From the NCBI GenBank assembly GCA_002270565.1, contig NQMI01000001.1, forward strand, positions 930,396-994,395: a DNA stretch of 64,000 bases. The letters run 5' to 3'. The DNA is from Stenocarpella maydis (Eukaryota; Ascomycota; Sordariomycetes; Diaporthales; Diaporthaceae). The first letter of the stretch is position 1; each line of letters begins with the position of its first letter. This document shows positions 20,447 to 32,817 of this stretch, one piece after another. The position numbers and the translations under genes were made by a program. The notes beneath the pieces were generated by a model, which saw only the letters and a program-made list of their open reading frames with translations, searched no databases and had not been told where the DNA came from.

Positions 20447-20779
20447 GGTACAAGATATTATAGTAGGCTGCACGCTAAATTTCTTGTACTGGGTGGGCGA
20501 ACAAGGTTGAGCTGGGTAGGCGGTCCTGAGAAGCTGGGTAGGGCAGCGCTGACTGCCGTCGCGTACCTCATACGGGAACTTAGCCAGCGCACCGTTCGTG
20601 CTGCAGCTGTAGCACCTTGGCCTCCAGCGCGGCGAGGGTGAATGGTCCGGTCGACATTATGACGATATATGTGCGCGAACTCAAGTGCTGTCAGGCGATA
20701 GCTAGGTGTGTATGTGCCGCGACGGCCCAGATCGCCAAGCGCGATTAAACTCGGCCGCCGAGGGTGGCGGGACGGGACG
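20447..20779. other. GC-rich spacer left of the inverted-repeat transposon
   Basis: No gene established. On the minus strand, ATG at about 20655 opens a short frame MSTGPFTLAALEAKVLQLQH that resembles the start of a retrotransposon gag, but it soon hits stops. This may be a relic. Confidence 0.35.
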
Positions 20780-20989
20780 CTGTGTCGGAAAAACGAGACT
20801 GAGCCCCCCCCCGGCTAAATTAGCATTTGCCGCACTGCCACCAATTTTGGTATAAAGTCAGGAAACTTACAATTCTCGCCTAAACAACAACTTCAACCCT
20901 ATTCACGTCGCCAACGCCCCTAAATAGGCAAATGTGGGTCTTATAATGTGCCATTGTTACCTAATAAGTAATAAGCCAGCGGTTGGAGT

Positions 20990-22500
20990 TCTATTTGCGT
21001 TCTAACCTAGTACTACCTAATAATGCTGCAGACTGAATTCCGGGTTAGTTGTATAACTATTCAGACGTACCATTAGAGGGTTACCACTAGCTGAACCATT
21101 GCTTTATGTATACCATCACTATCGCCATCAAATGTAGTTAGCTAGACAATGGCCCTGGAGGTTTATCAGCCTGATTGCTCGGAATAAAGCTATAGAGCTT
21201 AACTAATATATATATTATATAGGGTAGGAGCTTAAAGATCTTTTGCTTATCAAGCTAGATTTATACCTCAATAAAATATAGTGTTTCCTTATCGAGCAGT
21301 TCTGAATTAATATTACTATGAAGATGATAGATAACGCCCTTAGGGCCTGCAGCTGGAGCAACAAACGGATATATATACTAGCCCGCTAGCAGGATGAGGG
21401 CATTTGCAACTACTACCTCTGGTAGGCAAATAAGCCAGGCTATATAGCTGATATATTTGTTTTCCTTAATGAATTAGGTCTTAATAAGCATAATGGTACT
21501 AGGAGGATGGGTTGGGTACCTCTTAGGTACACTCTATGGGTGGAAAGTCTTCTTAAGTAAGGCGCTTACTGCCATATCCTCCCAGCGATTATAATTAACG
21601 GCTTGCTTACTATTACAGTATATAAGAGCTATATAATAAAAGAATTCTTCCTATAGTAGCTAGAGGAAAGCGTTTTGCTAAAGATAAGCTCATACCCGGG
21701 CCTGAGGTTAATTATCGTGATGGATAATTGTTAAACGGAACCGCTCAGCAGGGCGTTGGTACTCCGTGCAAGGAGTTACCCTAGACTTCGTTGTAAGGAG
21801 TTACCTGACTTTTTAGCAAGGATTTACCCTAGACCTGTGAGTCAGGCGTTTCCGCTAAGTACGCCCAGTGCGGGCGCGACGCGATGAGTTTTGGTGGCCG
21901 TGAGTCGATTATTTTGGCCTGCATTTGCACTTAATTCAGACCTCGCATTACCTTATTTCTTACCCAAAAAGTATATGACTTAGTGCATTGGATAGCCTGA
22001 TTTCTGAGGTTTGTATGTACTTAATTGGGGCATTCTGGGCTGTGGTTGGCTAGTTCTTTGAACCAAAGATGGTGTGTTTGAAGGGCGAATTTTCCGCATT
22101 TGCAAATTTGCACCAGAGCCACCCCAGCGTGCCAGGGTGAGACGACGTCTGAGGGTATATAAGGAGGGCTACAGAAGCCCAACTTAATTCAATACAAAGT
22201 TGTCCAGACCATTGTCAATCGTCCCAATTCGCCTCAGAGCACCACACTGGGACCCTGCCGAAACACACGCTGAACTGAATGCTATTCTATAGCACAAATT
22301 CATCAGAATAATGCTTCCTAGTACCACGGTAGGGAGATCTATAAGGCAATTAGTTAGAAAGGCATAAAGTGGAAGTATCTACCCCCATACTTACCTAATT
22401 TTAACCCAATTAAGGTATATTTTGGTGATCTAAAGCATTATTTGCATCATTAGTACCAATATAAGATATCTAACTATAACTTAGATGAGTAATTCGCGTA
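20990..22500 (+). pseudogene. Tc1/mariner-like (DDE_3) transposase relic split by an LTR
   Basis: One frame runs to 21728 and resumes at 22313. Recognisable in order: WSNKRIYILAR, NYYLW, DIFVFLNELGLN (the first catalytic Asp of vFvDEsG appears as Asn), then GAYCHILPAIIINGLLTITV and YPGLRLIIVMDN with the second catalytic Asp intact. The LTR then interrupts at the DN motif, and after it come KWKYLPPYLPNFNPIKVYF, where the third acidic residue of the usual NPIE is Lys. The Asp-to-Asn and Glu-to-Lys changes are G-to-A transitions, and TAG/TAA stand at several Gln or Arg/Trp positions, so RIP is the likely cause. Two of three catalytic residues are lost. The N-terminal helix-turn-helix part (before about 21330) is too decayed to delimit. 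Confidence 0.8.
21724..22312 (+). repeat. Solo LTR of the copia family (21729-22307) with 5-bp target duplication ATAAT
   Basis: The LTR runs from TGTTAAAC (21729) to CATCAGA (22307), 579 bp, and is flanked on both sides by ATAAT (21724-21728 and 22308-22312), a clean 5-bp duplication as made by copia integrase. The TATA box TATATAAGG is at 22156-22164. Many single-base deletions compared with the other copies suggest it is the oldest LTR here. It sits inside the transposase relic, so it arrived after the TIR element was in place. Confidence 0.92.
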
Positions 22501-22879
22501 ATTCTTATATTCTTATGCCTGGGAGGTTGGGTTGAGAGTTAAGGTGATTTAGGGATATTTCCGCTACACACAGGTACTATAAGAAAGAGCAGAATGAGGC
22601 GGTTATAATGGTACTGGTTAGAAGTTATAAGGATGAGATTTGAAGAAGTTATAGTTAAGTATTATTATATGGGTTAAAGAGTGTTTTCTACAACTAGTTG
22701 GGTTAGTAGCTAGGGGCTAATACAGACGAATTAGTGCCTTATAGTGGGCAAATATACCTAATTAATTTAGTGCCCTGTATAGGGCACTAAATTCCTTAAA
22801 TTTGCTATATTTTTACTTAAACTAAATAACTTTCCTCCTTTAGACTGCTTTCTATCACTAACTATATCTTCTTATGTGC

Positions 22880-25100
22880 CTAATGACTACTTTTCTTGCT
22901 TAGGAAGCCCCCTGGCAACTTGTTAAATGAATCCTCCACCTTAGCAGGCCATAATGGCGGGCTTCTAACCCTTTAGTGGAGTATTTAACCTATTCATAAG
23001 GCCTAGCGTTAGATGAAGCTAATCAGTTAGTCAGGCAACCCTTACAGGCTTCATGGGATATGTACTATTGATATCTGCCTAGCGGTTAACTTGCTGGCTG
23101 TTTGATAGCCCCTGGCGTGGCAGCAAGTCCTCCTCCTCGCTGCTATTATTAAAGAAGCTGCTAAGGTCCTCCTTCCCCTTTAGATACAGCTTAATAAGCA
23201 TTCTAACCCTTATAATATCTAGCAGACCCTACTTAACAAACTATATCTCCTCCTTCTCGTGGAGGCTATAAAGGTTAAGACCTTCCTGCTTTATAATCTT
23301 TTAAAGTTGCTTAAGCTGCTCCTTCTCTAATGACTACCTAAAGTACATCTGAAGCGCTTCCATAATGAATTCACGATATAAGACTTTCTTATCCCTATCT
23401 ACCCGTAGCAGCAATGATGATAGAATTACAGGTAGCCTCTACTGCTATGGTAAGCTCTCTGGCGCTATTATTGTCGCTAGCGCTAGCAAGGGCAGAGCTG
23501 GCAGCCCATTAAACCCATAAGAAGAAGCAGGCACTGCTAGTAATGGTGGTAGCCCTATTAAGGCCGTTTAGCTATACCCAACTATAGGCAAGTTAACATT
23601 AAATGATAAGTTAACAACCACATTAATACTACTTTCCCTCTGCTTCTATTTCTTCTGCTTCTTCCTAGGTGGGATAAGGCTAACTTTATTATTATTAGGC
23701 TTCTTATTGGCTTCTGCTTAAGCTCTCTAGCGGTCTATGATGACTTTTGGTAGCCTCTGTAGTACAGCTTTATCTGCTGCTATTACTTAAGACTAGTCCC
23801 TCATATCCCTATCTAATAGACTTATATGTATGCTATCCTTCTTAACAAAATACTACTGCTGTAGGGCATCCCCCTTATTACAATAGTAATGATTTGCCCT
23901 ATAGTAAGACCCTAGCATATAGTACTATATCCCTATTAGCTTCTAGTGCGTTATTTACCTAGGATCTGCTTTATTACTAATATTAGTTAGTTAATGATTA
24001 GTAACTAACCCAACCTAAGGATTCCTAGGGACCAGGCTTCTACTTAATATTATAATACTTATTAGCCGTCTAACTACTAGCAAACTATCCTTAGGGCTAG
24101 CTACTAGCTGAGCAATAGGGGATAACTAGAAGACCTTAACTGCTGGCTATCCTACAGGGTGATTGCCTTATAATATAGGCATTTATAACGCTAGCAGTAG
24201 TAAGGTAACCCTATAGGTATATATGAATTACAGAAAGTATAGCCCCCTCTTATTAGAGACTATATCTAAGAGATTCTTATAATCAAGTTCTCCAACACCC
24301 TTATCATCATCTTTCTCTAGACTGTCTAACCAAAATACTAGAGACTTCTAACCTGCAACCCGGCTAGCCTCTACGAATACCCTCCTCAAATCCAGTATAG
24401 CACCTAGTTTATCCTTAAATTCAGCCTTAGCTTAGTTTATACTTAAGACCCCAAATTTACCCAGAATCCTTACGATCTCTAGACCCTAATATTCATTATC
24501 AAGTTATATAGAGTGGTATATTAATCATACAAGATAAAAACTAGTCTTCTAACTAAGAATCTCTATAGTAGAAGTTAGAAGAACTTTACCTAGTAGCAGC
24601 TATTATAAGCGACTTCTAATAAGCTGAATATCATTACTAGCATTATCTACTAGGGACCCCATATTAGGGGCAGAATCCTTAGATTCAGTAGCTTCTAGTT
24701 GGTTCTCCTCTTCCTCTTCCTTACCACCAGGCTCTTCCTCACCACCAGGCTCTTCCTTACCACCAGGCTCTTCCTTACTACCAGGCTCTTCCTCACCACC
24801 AGGCTCTTCCTCACCACCAAGTATATCCTTATTATTAGCAACTTTAGCAGTATTCTCTTACGCCCTTTGAGCTATACGGTCTGCTGCAGCAGCCTTATCT
24901 CGTATAGACTTTAAGGTTGCCCATAAGCGCTTCTAAGTAGTCTGCCGGGCCTTACTTACTTTGGCCGTTAGCTTCTAGGCATATAACTGCCTAGGTAGTA
25001 TAGCATTATTATCAATAAACCATATAATTCGGCTTCTAGAGCGGGTCTTATATAATAAGCGTTAGGTAGGCCGGGCTAAATAGGTTAATTAGAACACGTT
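22880..25100 (-). pseudogene. Second relic ORF of the TIR element, function unknown
   Basis: On the minus strand, long stretches are coherent once TAG/TAA are read past: KLTAKVSKARQTT and RLWATLKSIRDKAAAADRIA near 24850-24970; a repeat of E-E-E-P-G-G units at 24717-24826; KAEFKDKLGAILDLRRVFVE near 24400; and SLVFWLDSLEKDDDKGVGEL near 24320. Then come a Cys/His-containing stretch YYRANHYYCNKGDA near 23880, a basic stretch PPRKKQKKQKQRE near 23650, and EALQMYF..SLEKEQLKQL near 23340 with EEEDLLPRQGLS near 23130. The amino-acid make-up (coiled-coil, acidic and basic low-complexity parts) is protein-like and the stops are RIP-like. At least one frame change is needed around 24000-24250, so it may be more than one exon. 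I recognise no family. It lies opposite and convergent to the transposase and between the same inverted repeats. Confidence 0.5.
24717..24826 (-). repeat. 18-bp tandem repeat coding for EEEPGG units
   Basis: Six tandem copies of an 18-bp unit (plus strand ACCAGGCTCTTCCTCACC and variants) lie in frame within the second relic ORF, giving an acidic Glu/Pro/Gly repeat. The units differ by single transitions. Confidence 0.85.
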
Positions 25101-25371
25101 ATCTGCAAATTTGGCTGGGCTAATGCTACCTTATGCTAGGGCAAGCAGGTTTTATATACCTTTATGGGATGGGCTTGAGTTAACTACCTTATATGGTATT
25201 ACTATTACCCATTTGGGTAACTAGTATGTGTTGTTAGCGATAATAATAACGTTAGAAGAGTTATTCTGGTGAGGATTATATGTTTCCTGACTTTGCACCA
25301 AAATTTGGGTGGTCAGTGCGGCAAATGCTAATTTAGCCGGGGGGGGGCTCAGTCTCGTTTTTCCGACACAG

Positions 25372-28300
25372 TGGCAACCTTCCGGTGTGAGCACTCAGTA
25401 CCCGATGTCACATTTCCAAGTCAGAGCTAGTTCCCACAGAGATCAAAAACCCGATTCCGATCCCGATTTTCGACTTGGCGCCCGACCATACTTACTAAAA
25501 CTTTGAACAGCTGGACCTGCTTGCATGGCCCGGCGCCAAGATCGGCGCCGATGTGCGGTTGGACGTGGACCGGGTCGGGTCAGGTCATGCCTCGGTAGGC
25601 AAGTTTAGGGGTTACCGGGAGGGCCGGGCTCTAGTTATCAAATGCGTAGGAATTGCAGGAGCCTGTGTGATGCTGAAACCTGATGCCCGCCCAGGTGCCC
25701 GGGGACATGGTCAACAATTAGCTGCCGGGTGCCGAGATATACCTACCTTGGTAGGTAAACAGTCGGCGAGCATCTGGGCCGACGAGCCGAAGACACCAAG
25801 AACGAAACAAGCGTTGAAGGGTCACTTGACCACGAACAGATAGCCGCCGACGTAGCATTCAGGCTTTAGACGCAACAACCACCGAACATCACGCCAGGGT
25901 GGGAAACAGCCGCATCCTTCAGAAAGTCAGTCATCTGCCGAGGTTCATGCTAATCGCAGCGGGTAGGGTTGATACAGAAAAAGTCAATAGACGTACGCCG
26001 TATCATGCATGAAGAATAAGACAGGAAAAAAGGAAATTGCGCAACCTTCAAATGTTCGCCGACTCCAGAAATAGTACCCCCAGAATCGCCGAGAACAGAC
26101 ATCCGCAGAAAGTCCGACGGAGTGATCAAGAGTCGTGTACTCGCCGGTGTCCATTCTATGCTGGCCAGATGTACAGGAAGACTGCTGCTGTATTGATACA
26201 GAACAAGCGTGTTAAGCAGCTCAGGAAGTCACTGATCCTCTGCGTGGGTCAGCAGGTCTGGCGTCGATGATCGCGGGATGCAAGCCCGGGCTTCACTGGA
26301 GCAAGACTTGGCCGCCGGGCCATCTCCCAGTAGGCACAGTATTCTTCCCTTTTCGTGACTAGATAGACCGATACCTGACCTACCCCTTGCCATGGGTCTC
26401 TCCTGTGAGGAGTGGGCATGCATGTCGCCGCTCTGGAATGACAGCTTGATCACCGGAACTGACCTCGGGAGCACTTCGCCGTGGGGTATCGGCGACCCCA
26501 TCAGAACGCACGGCAGTTCAGAGCGCAACTCTGAGGCAAGACAACCGACGAGATTTTGGCGGGATCATTTTCCAGCCTTTCTGAACCCCGTCGACACGTG
26601 GAAAGCCTGAGGGTAGGTAGGTCAGAACAGGGACGGATGGGCCCTCGGAACCAGCCCACCGGGAAAAGCGCCAGGGGCAACCGCAACGGCCAGCCAATAG
26701 TTTTACACGGATCAGCAGTGCTGGGGCTCTGAGACACGCAGCAGATGATCACCAGGCAAGGCACGACAACGTATCTCGCTGGTCGCCAAAAGTACCTGCC
26801 AGTCCCGCCGCCGAGGAGATGGTCCAAACCTCGCCTGCGGCCAGAAGACATGCTTCATAGGCGAATGCGGAGCCCCCGGCGGGCCACCAATATGGCTGCC
26901 GCGCCAGCTCCGCACAAAGTTTGTCTAATTCTACGTTGGAGATATCACAATGGAGCCAGTGCCAAAGTGAAATTTGTGTCTGGTCCAGCTGTTTTAAGGT
27001 TTTCATGGTTTTATCCGTCGCGGTTAGAGGGGGCAAAAGGAGACCAAGTATGTAGATACGAAATTGTTCTTTGCTAAAATGCAACGCGGAAGCTTTCGAG
27101 CGCCGTGTGGCCCTGGCCCTGGCCCTGGCCCTGGCGCTCATCATCAGTAGTGTACTACACATGAGGCACTGCACGTGCCAAGACAGACGGAGCCCATCGA
27201 GGCTCAGAGCATGACGACTACGACAAGAGCACGAGTGGGGTTTGGGCATGGTGTCCCTTTCTCCTTTCTCTGGGCATGGATGGGATCTGGAGACCACCAG
27301 CGTCCATGAGTCACGGCTATGCGCGGAAGGGAGCGGCAGACCTAATTTGCACTGGCGCGAAAGGCCTAACCGTGCACAATCCCACCGTCTCGTTCAAATC
27401 TGGGGGCCCCTTTGGTTCCGCTCAAGGACCCTGAGAATTGTGTCTTCTAAAAATGGGTCCCGGGGGCCTTCCCAACGAACTGATAAGGTTGAAAGCATAG
27501 GGGTGTCATGCGTTCATGTGCCCTAGAAAGGCTGCCCGGAGGACAACTCATCCCCGCTACGGAGAGCTTCCAAGCAACTCTGCCTTCAAACTCTGTCATC
27601 CGCCAGCCCCCTGGGCCTAGCTCTGACCCTTGCAACATTGGGGGGGGGGGGGCAAAAGCCAGCAAGCAGCCTGGAGCGGCACATCGAGACCGGTCCATCA
27701 ACATGAAGCAGCCTCAGGATTTCAACCATATGGGCCCTCATCTCAGCTCTGAGGCATAACGAATAGGCTCACACCGCCAGGGTGACGGGGGCCAGGGACG
27801 TGACGCTGCGGCGCAGTGAATCAATCAATATGTAATTCGAGGCGGACGTAGCGCGCGGCGGTCAATCACGGCGGAGAAACGGTAACTTACGTTGAACTAT
27901 GCGCTGTACTTGGTTGGGGGAGGGGGGCTGCTCAATTTAGAGTTTCGGCCACGTCGTTTTCTAGTGTTTTTGTATGTGCAGATCGCTGCTTGTCACCACG
28001 GGGTTACGAGAGACATTTGCTGACGCTCGAGAGGCCACTGGGGTAATAAATCAATGCCCAACACTTGGGGGCTATCGACTCCTCGGATGGGTCAGAGGCA
28101 TGTCTTCGGAGGAAAGAATCGGCCGGCGGGCGGTTCGCGGGTCCCGTACAGACACACAAACGGTGGGATTTAGCCCCTTCAGGATTAGACGAATTGTCAT
28201 GATTGAATGACTCTCAACGGCGTCAAGGGCAGGGGCCAACATCTGTTGGACAAGGGACAGAGGCTGGCATTGTAGTTGGTGTCGACCCACCCGCTGGAGA

Positions 28301-31300
28301 AGAGTGTCCTGATCGGCATGGGGGTCTGCACACATGCTCCGGATGAACTCCAATCCCGCGGGTCCTGCGGAATTCACGTACCGGCGGTGGCTTAGAACTG
28401 CGTATGTACCCGACCGAGACGGGGGCGGGTCTGTAATTGGCCAGGGCACGATTGACTCTTGTGCCGAGGGCGTACTCAAGTGGGGCGTTCAGCGTATGTA
28501 AGCGTCCAGGAACAGTACGATGCGAAGGCTCAGCCCTGACTGTGACAAGGCATGGCTGCGTAATGACTCCCGAGACACTAATCAAGACATTGTGGTGTCA
28601 CTCGCCTGGATAAGTCTCGGCCAGTGAGAGGTGGCCCGCCGCTCTTGTAAGACGGTAGCGCAACCCACGGACGGCGTGGGCGAGAGGTTGAGGCTGGGGC
28701 TGTAGAGCGCCACGTCGCACCGGCTGACCAATCGTGCGCTGCGGCGCGCAACAGGAGGAGGCCACCCACGGCCGACCTCAAACGGGAAACGCAGGACCGG
28801 TAGAGTTGGGCCAAAAGGCATTGGCAGGGACCGCCCCGACTACCGGGCTCCGGCCTCCGCCATGCCGGCCGTGGGGAGCCCCCGCGGTCCCCGCACCATC
28901 GGGAGGGCCGGGGCCGGGGCCGGGGTCCAAAGTGAAGGTACGGCGCCCCGTCCATCAAACCGGAAGTACACAGAGGCGCATGAACCTCTGCAGGAATTTC
29001 CAGCCGGCCCCTAAAACTCACACGCCACCTCGCTCGGCATTGAAAACATGTGCGAGGGTATTCCCGCCCCCAAGAAAACCGCTCCGCCTGGCACACTCAG
29101 ACAGGCCTGGCCACCCAGGCACCGCGTAAGAAGTGACTCGGTGGCTTGGGAAAGGATCGGAGGATGCTGAAGCCCCTAGACAACAGAGGACTGCGGGCTT
29201 ATCGTCGGCCGGGGCCCCTTCCCTGACGCCCAATGCTACCGTACAGTGCTTGTCTGTCCATCTGTTCCTGGCCGTGGTTCTGGTCGATCCTCCATCCTGA
29301 TCTGGACTCATCTGGCGAGGGGGGAGGCAGACAAGACGAGCTGGAGACACGCGCGCCCCCCCCCTCGCCGCCTGGATGACCGCAGTGCACATCAATGCCT
29401 ATCGCATTATTACCCGGAACATAAGTGACGCGCGCCGTCGTGACAGACATGACACGGCCTCCGAGGGGGGGCGCGGGAGAATAGGGGTCGCCGACCATGC
29501 CCCCACCCCCCCAGCCTGAGTGTGACGGGAGCTACCGTCCCAGGTGAACCACCCAACTCTACGCAGTGCTCGGCACGGGGGTAGCAAAGGCAAACCACCA
29601 CTTGCGTACCCTCGGGGGGGGGGTGGGTGGCGATCAGGTGAGAATAGAGTTTAGTCTCTGCAGTAGCTCCCGCCTCGAGCATCAAGAAGGGCCAAAACGG
29701 CGGGCGGGGTGCGCAGGGCGGGCCATGCTGGGAAGGAGGATCAGCGATGAAAAGAAGAGTACACTACTCATACATACCGAGTACACAGCTATGTGCAGCT
29801 TCAGTACGTGTGTCTGGTGGCATCACTGTTCCGTCGCAGATGGAGTGTTTCGTTTCCTCACCCGCACCCGCAGGTTCGTGCGACGAGGCGGTCGTTGGCC
29901 CGACACGAGACGTAGGGGTCGTCACGCAGCCAGCTCAACCCAGCAACAGGTATGCACACCCCAAGCGTTGGAGCTTTCAAGTTGTCCGGCGTGAACTGAT
30001 CCGCGGGGGTGGCATGAGGTCTACCACGGTATGTACTGCATTTCATGCAATGCAGGTGTCCAGATTCGCATCAATACTGCCAGTACCTGGAGCTACTACA
30101 CCAAATCGAACCAGGTGGCCTGGCCTGGACAAGACGGCCATCAACACCGGATCGGTCAACAATGGTCCCCGATGCCGCCCCAGGAGGCTGGGTGCGCGTA
30201 GCCCGGGGAGGGTAGAGTCGTATCCTCGTACCGCGGGGTGCCCAGCCCCCATCCAGTCCTAACTCACTGGCACACGTTAAGCAAAAAGCCTGTCCTACCT
30301 GGAAGCTACAGGGAAGATGGATGCACCCACGCCCCTGAGCGTGCCGACTCCGACTGTTATCTCATTGAGAAATCCCACCCCCCCCCCCGCGGGAGAACTA
30401 CAGGTGTTTAGAAGCCTTCCTTGTGGCCCCAACAAGGTTCTCAAGGGGAGTCACCCAGCAACGAGCGGCGAGGGCCCCATAAGGAGAGGTGAGGTGAGGA
30501 GGAGACGAGAGGAGAAGAGGGGCGTGCGTGCGCGCCCTGTCCAAGTATTAGGGTACCGTAGTGGTTTAGAAGTATCTGTCTGGCGTGTCTGGCGTGTCTG
30601 GCGTGGCTCTCTACAAAGACCAGACGCAGCCAAAGAACCCTACCGTGCGCTACTATATCTAGCAGATCAGCACTACGATCACTTAGTAGTAGATCTTCCA
30701 CATATAAGAGCCGTGGCTATACCTCACTCGACGGGGGCGGTGGCCAAGCATTGCCCTAACAGGCGGGGAAAGGCGGGTATAGAGACCATCCATGCACGAT
30801 GGCTGCGAGTACATATGTAGTGTCGTCCTGGGTCCCCCCACTACATATGCATGTGGGACCAGGTTAGGTCTGCAACGCATACCGCCGGCACCACGACGCA
30901 GACACCCACTGCCACCTGGAGAGGCCGTCACCAATGGGCTCGTGAGTAAAGCTCCAGCGTCAAGCATGAGTTTGGGCTGTCGAGAGCACCCTCCCCATGG
31001 CGTCTCGGTACCGCACCCGACTGCGCATGCCGAGCGTGCCAGAGACGGGATGCGCACATGCCTCTTGTGGGGTCATCTCGGGGACCGGTGTAGTGTACAA
31101 AGGATGGGACTGAGGGCCTGGGCGAGGAGCCCACAGGCGCCTCGCTCTTTCGCCCCTAGCCAAGGCCCCGTCCCTGGGCGAGCAGCTGAGAGCGAGCAGC
31201 GTAATGTTGATTAATCAGCGCCGGGGCGCTTACGGAGTGCCCTTGGTCGAGCCAGCGCACGAGAGGGAGAAGCGAGGATGCTGTGAGCGACCTGGATCAG

Positions 31301-32817
31301 ACGAGGTGACGGGAGAAAGATCGGCGCACGCTCTGCCCCCGAGTTGAGAGACCCCGACGAAACCCCAGACCATGACATTGGGCGCACACACTACACTACA
31401 AAGATTTTTTTTTTTTTTTTGGTTTTTTTTTTTTTTTCACCCTCCGTGACCTCTGACTTAAGCAGGGGCCTCCCTGGAGCTTAATTTCCCCCCTAAAAAA
31501 TTCCCTTTTTGTATGTATATCTAAGTATTTCTTCTGTTTAAAATCAGATACGCACAGACGGCCCGCTATAACTAGGGAGCACCTCACTATTGCCCTCAGA
31601 AGTCACCAAGCTCACGGAAACAGGGCAACGCCCTGTACATACAAGATTCCACGTACGCAGCAAGCATATACCTACATGGCAAACCCAGCTAGGGCGGTAC
31701 GGCAAGACCAGACAATGGTAAGAGACAAGACGGGATGGCTGCGCCGTTACCTCTGCTGACGGGGGTCTCCTTGGATCCTACAGATCCTAAGCTCGCGGCT
31801 TCGCGAGCAACGAGGCGGAGGGGGGGGGGGACAGAAGGACCAGAGGGACCAAACGGAGAAAAACGGTCTAGACCACATGAAGCCAAAGCCCACGGATCCC
31901 CCGACCTCTCGGGGCGGACAAGCTCACCCCAGCGAAACCCGACCGTCCTCCTGGGGGTTGGGCGCGACAGCGAGCATCGGCGCCGATATAAACGCCGTTT
32001 GTATTGTGCTGGAGGTCGGGTACACACGGTACCTGGGTACATTGGTACGTGGGTACGTTGGTACGTACTGATGATTGCTGGGGGGGGGGGGGATGCCGTG
32101 CCACCCATCTGGATTGCGCTATGAGCCACTAGAGTTCGACCGGTCGCCATCGACATGTCAGACCGGCATGGACAAAGGTCGAAATCTGCGCCCTCTCAGC
32201 CTTCCGATGTGGGACTGGGGTCGAGGGCGTGTGTGGGCATGGAAATCATCTCGGCCCACATTTTGCCCTTCTTGCTGTTCTGACGGTCGGACAGCGAAGC
32301 CTGCTGCGAGGTCTGCCGGGTGGGGTGGGGACTGTTGTTGGTTTTTCCTCGGAGTGATAATTAATTCATTCTCTCGAGCAGCCAGCGTGCCCTCCAAAGG
32401 AGCTCGCCCCGGCGTTGGTTTTTGCCCTCTCCTTCCTGGTAAGCGTTGAGAGGTGACAGATGACAGACCGTACATGCAATGCACCTTGGCCAAGAATTCA
32501 AGAAACCCGGCTACCCCCCCTGCCATTAACAACGTCAAGCGAGATACTCTTGGTATTCAACAAAATCATGCCCCATGAACAAGGAAAACCCGACCCAGAA
32601 GTGTGAACGCCGTGCCGTAGAGAGCCTGGGTGACAGCGAGAGAGACCACCCAAATCCGGCTCGTGTGACGCCCTCCCATGTCCAAAAGCAGGCAGCCAGC
32701 GCTGTCGTGCTCGTAGTGCCGCCCGTCCCAGCCGTCAGCTGCCCTCCCTTTTCCTAGCCCCTGGTCCCGATCTTTTGCATCGTGGAATATCGTACCCGGC
32801 CGTCGTCCTCGGCCCGT
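25372..32817. other. 7.4-kb GC-rich stretch without a supported gene
   Basis: Composition changes from AT-rich to GC-rich exactly at the right inverted repeat. Many overlapping ORFs of 60-180 codons exist on both strands, as expected in GC-rich non-coding DNA, but none shows a known motif, a consistent exon chain or conserved-looking hydrophobic patterns. Landmarks: CCCTGG hexamer repeat (27110-27134), G-runs at 27640-27652, 29608-29617, 31820-31829 and 32080-32092, a poly-T tract at 31405-31437, GTACGTTGGTAC-type repeats near 32020-32066. Confidence 0.5.

Larger units (their letters stand above)
20780..25371. mobile_element. 4.6-kb terminal-inverted-repeat DNA transposon, Tc1/mariner type, with two convergent relic ORFs
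   Basis: Inverted repeats of about 87-90 bp bound the element: 20780-20866 and 25282-25371. Both arms start CTGTGTCGGAAAAACGAG, run through a C-run and GGCTAAATTAGCATTTGCCGC, and end near GTCAGGAAAC. A clear target-site duplication outside the arms is not evident, so the exact ends are uncertain. Inside, the DNA is AT-rich and RIP-mutated. The left part (plus strand) carries a DDE_3-type transposase relic interrupted by a solo LTR; the right part (minus strand) carries a second long relic frame. Excluding the 584 bp of LTR plus target duplication, the element is about 4.0 kb, longer than the usual 1.3-2 kb Tc1/mariner elements of fungi. Confidence 0.75.

Noticed and set aside
9900..25400. A Starship-type giant element spanning the repeat block
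   Set aside because: No DUF3435 tyrosine-recombinase captain gene and no cargo gene was found inside; the block is better explained as nested small transposons.
26749..27297. 182-codon minus-strand ORF with an ARARARA stretch
   Set aside because: The Ala/Arg run comes from the CCCTGG hexamer repeat; the rest has no recognisable fold or splice context.
28600..30900. Direct-repeat arrays considered as a possible CRISPR or satellite
   Set aside because: Repeats here are short homopolymers and microsatellites; no regularly spaced unit. CRISPR is not expected in a fungus.
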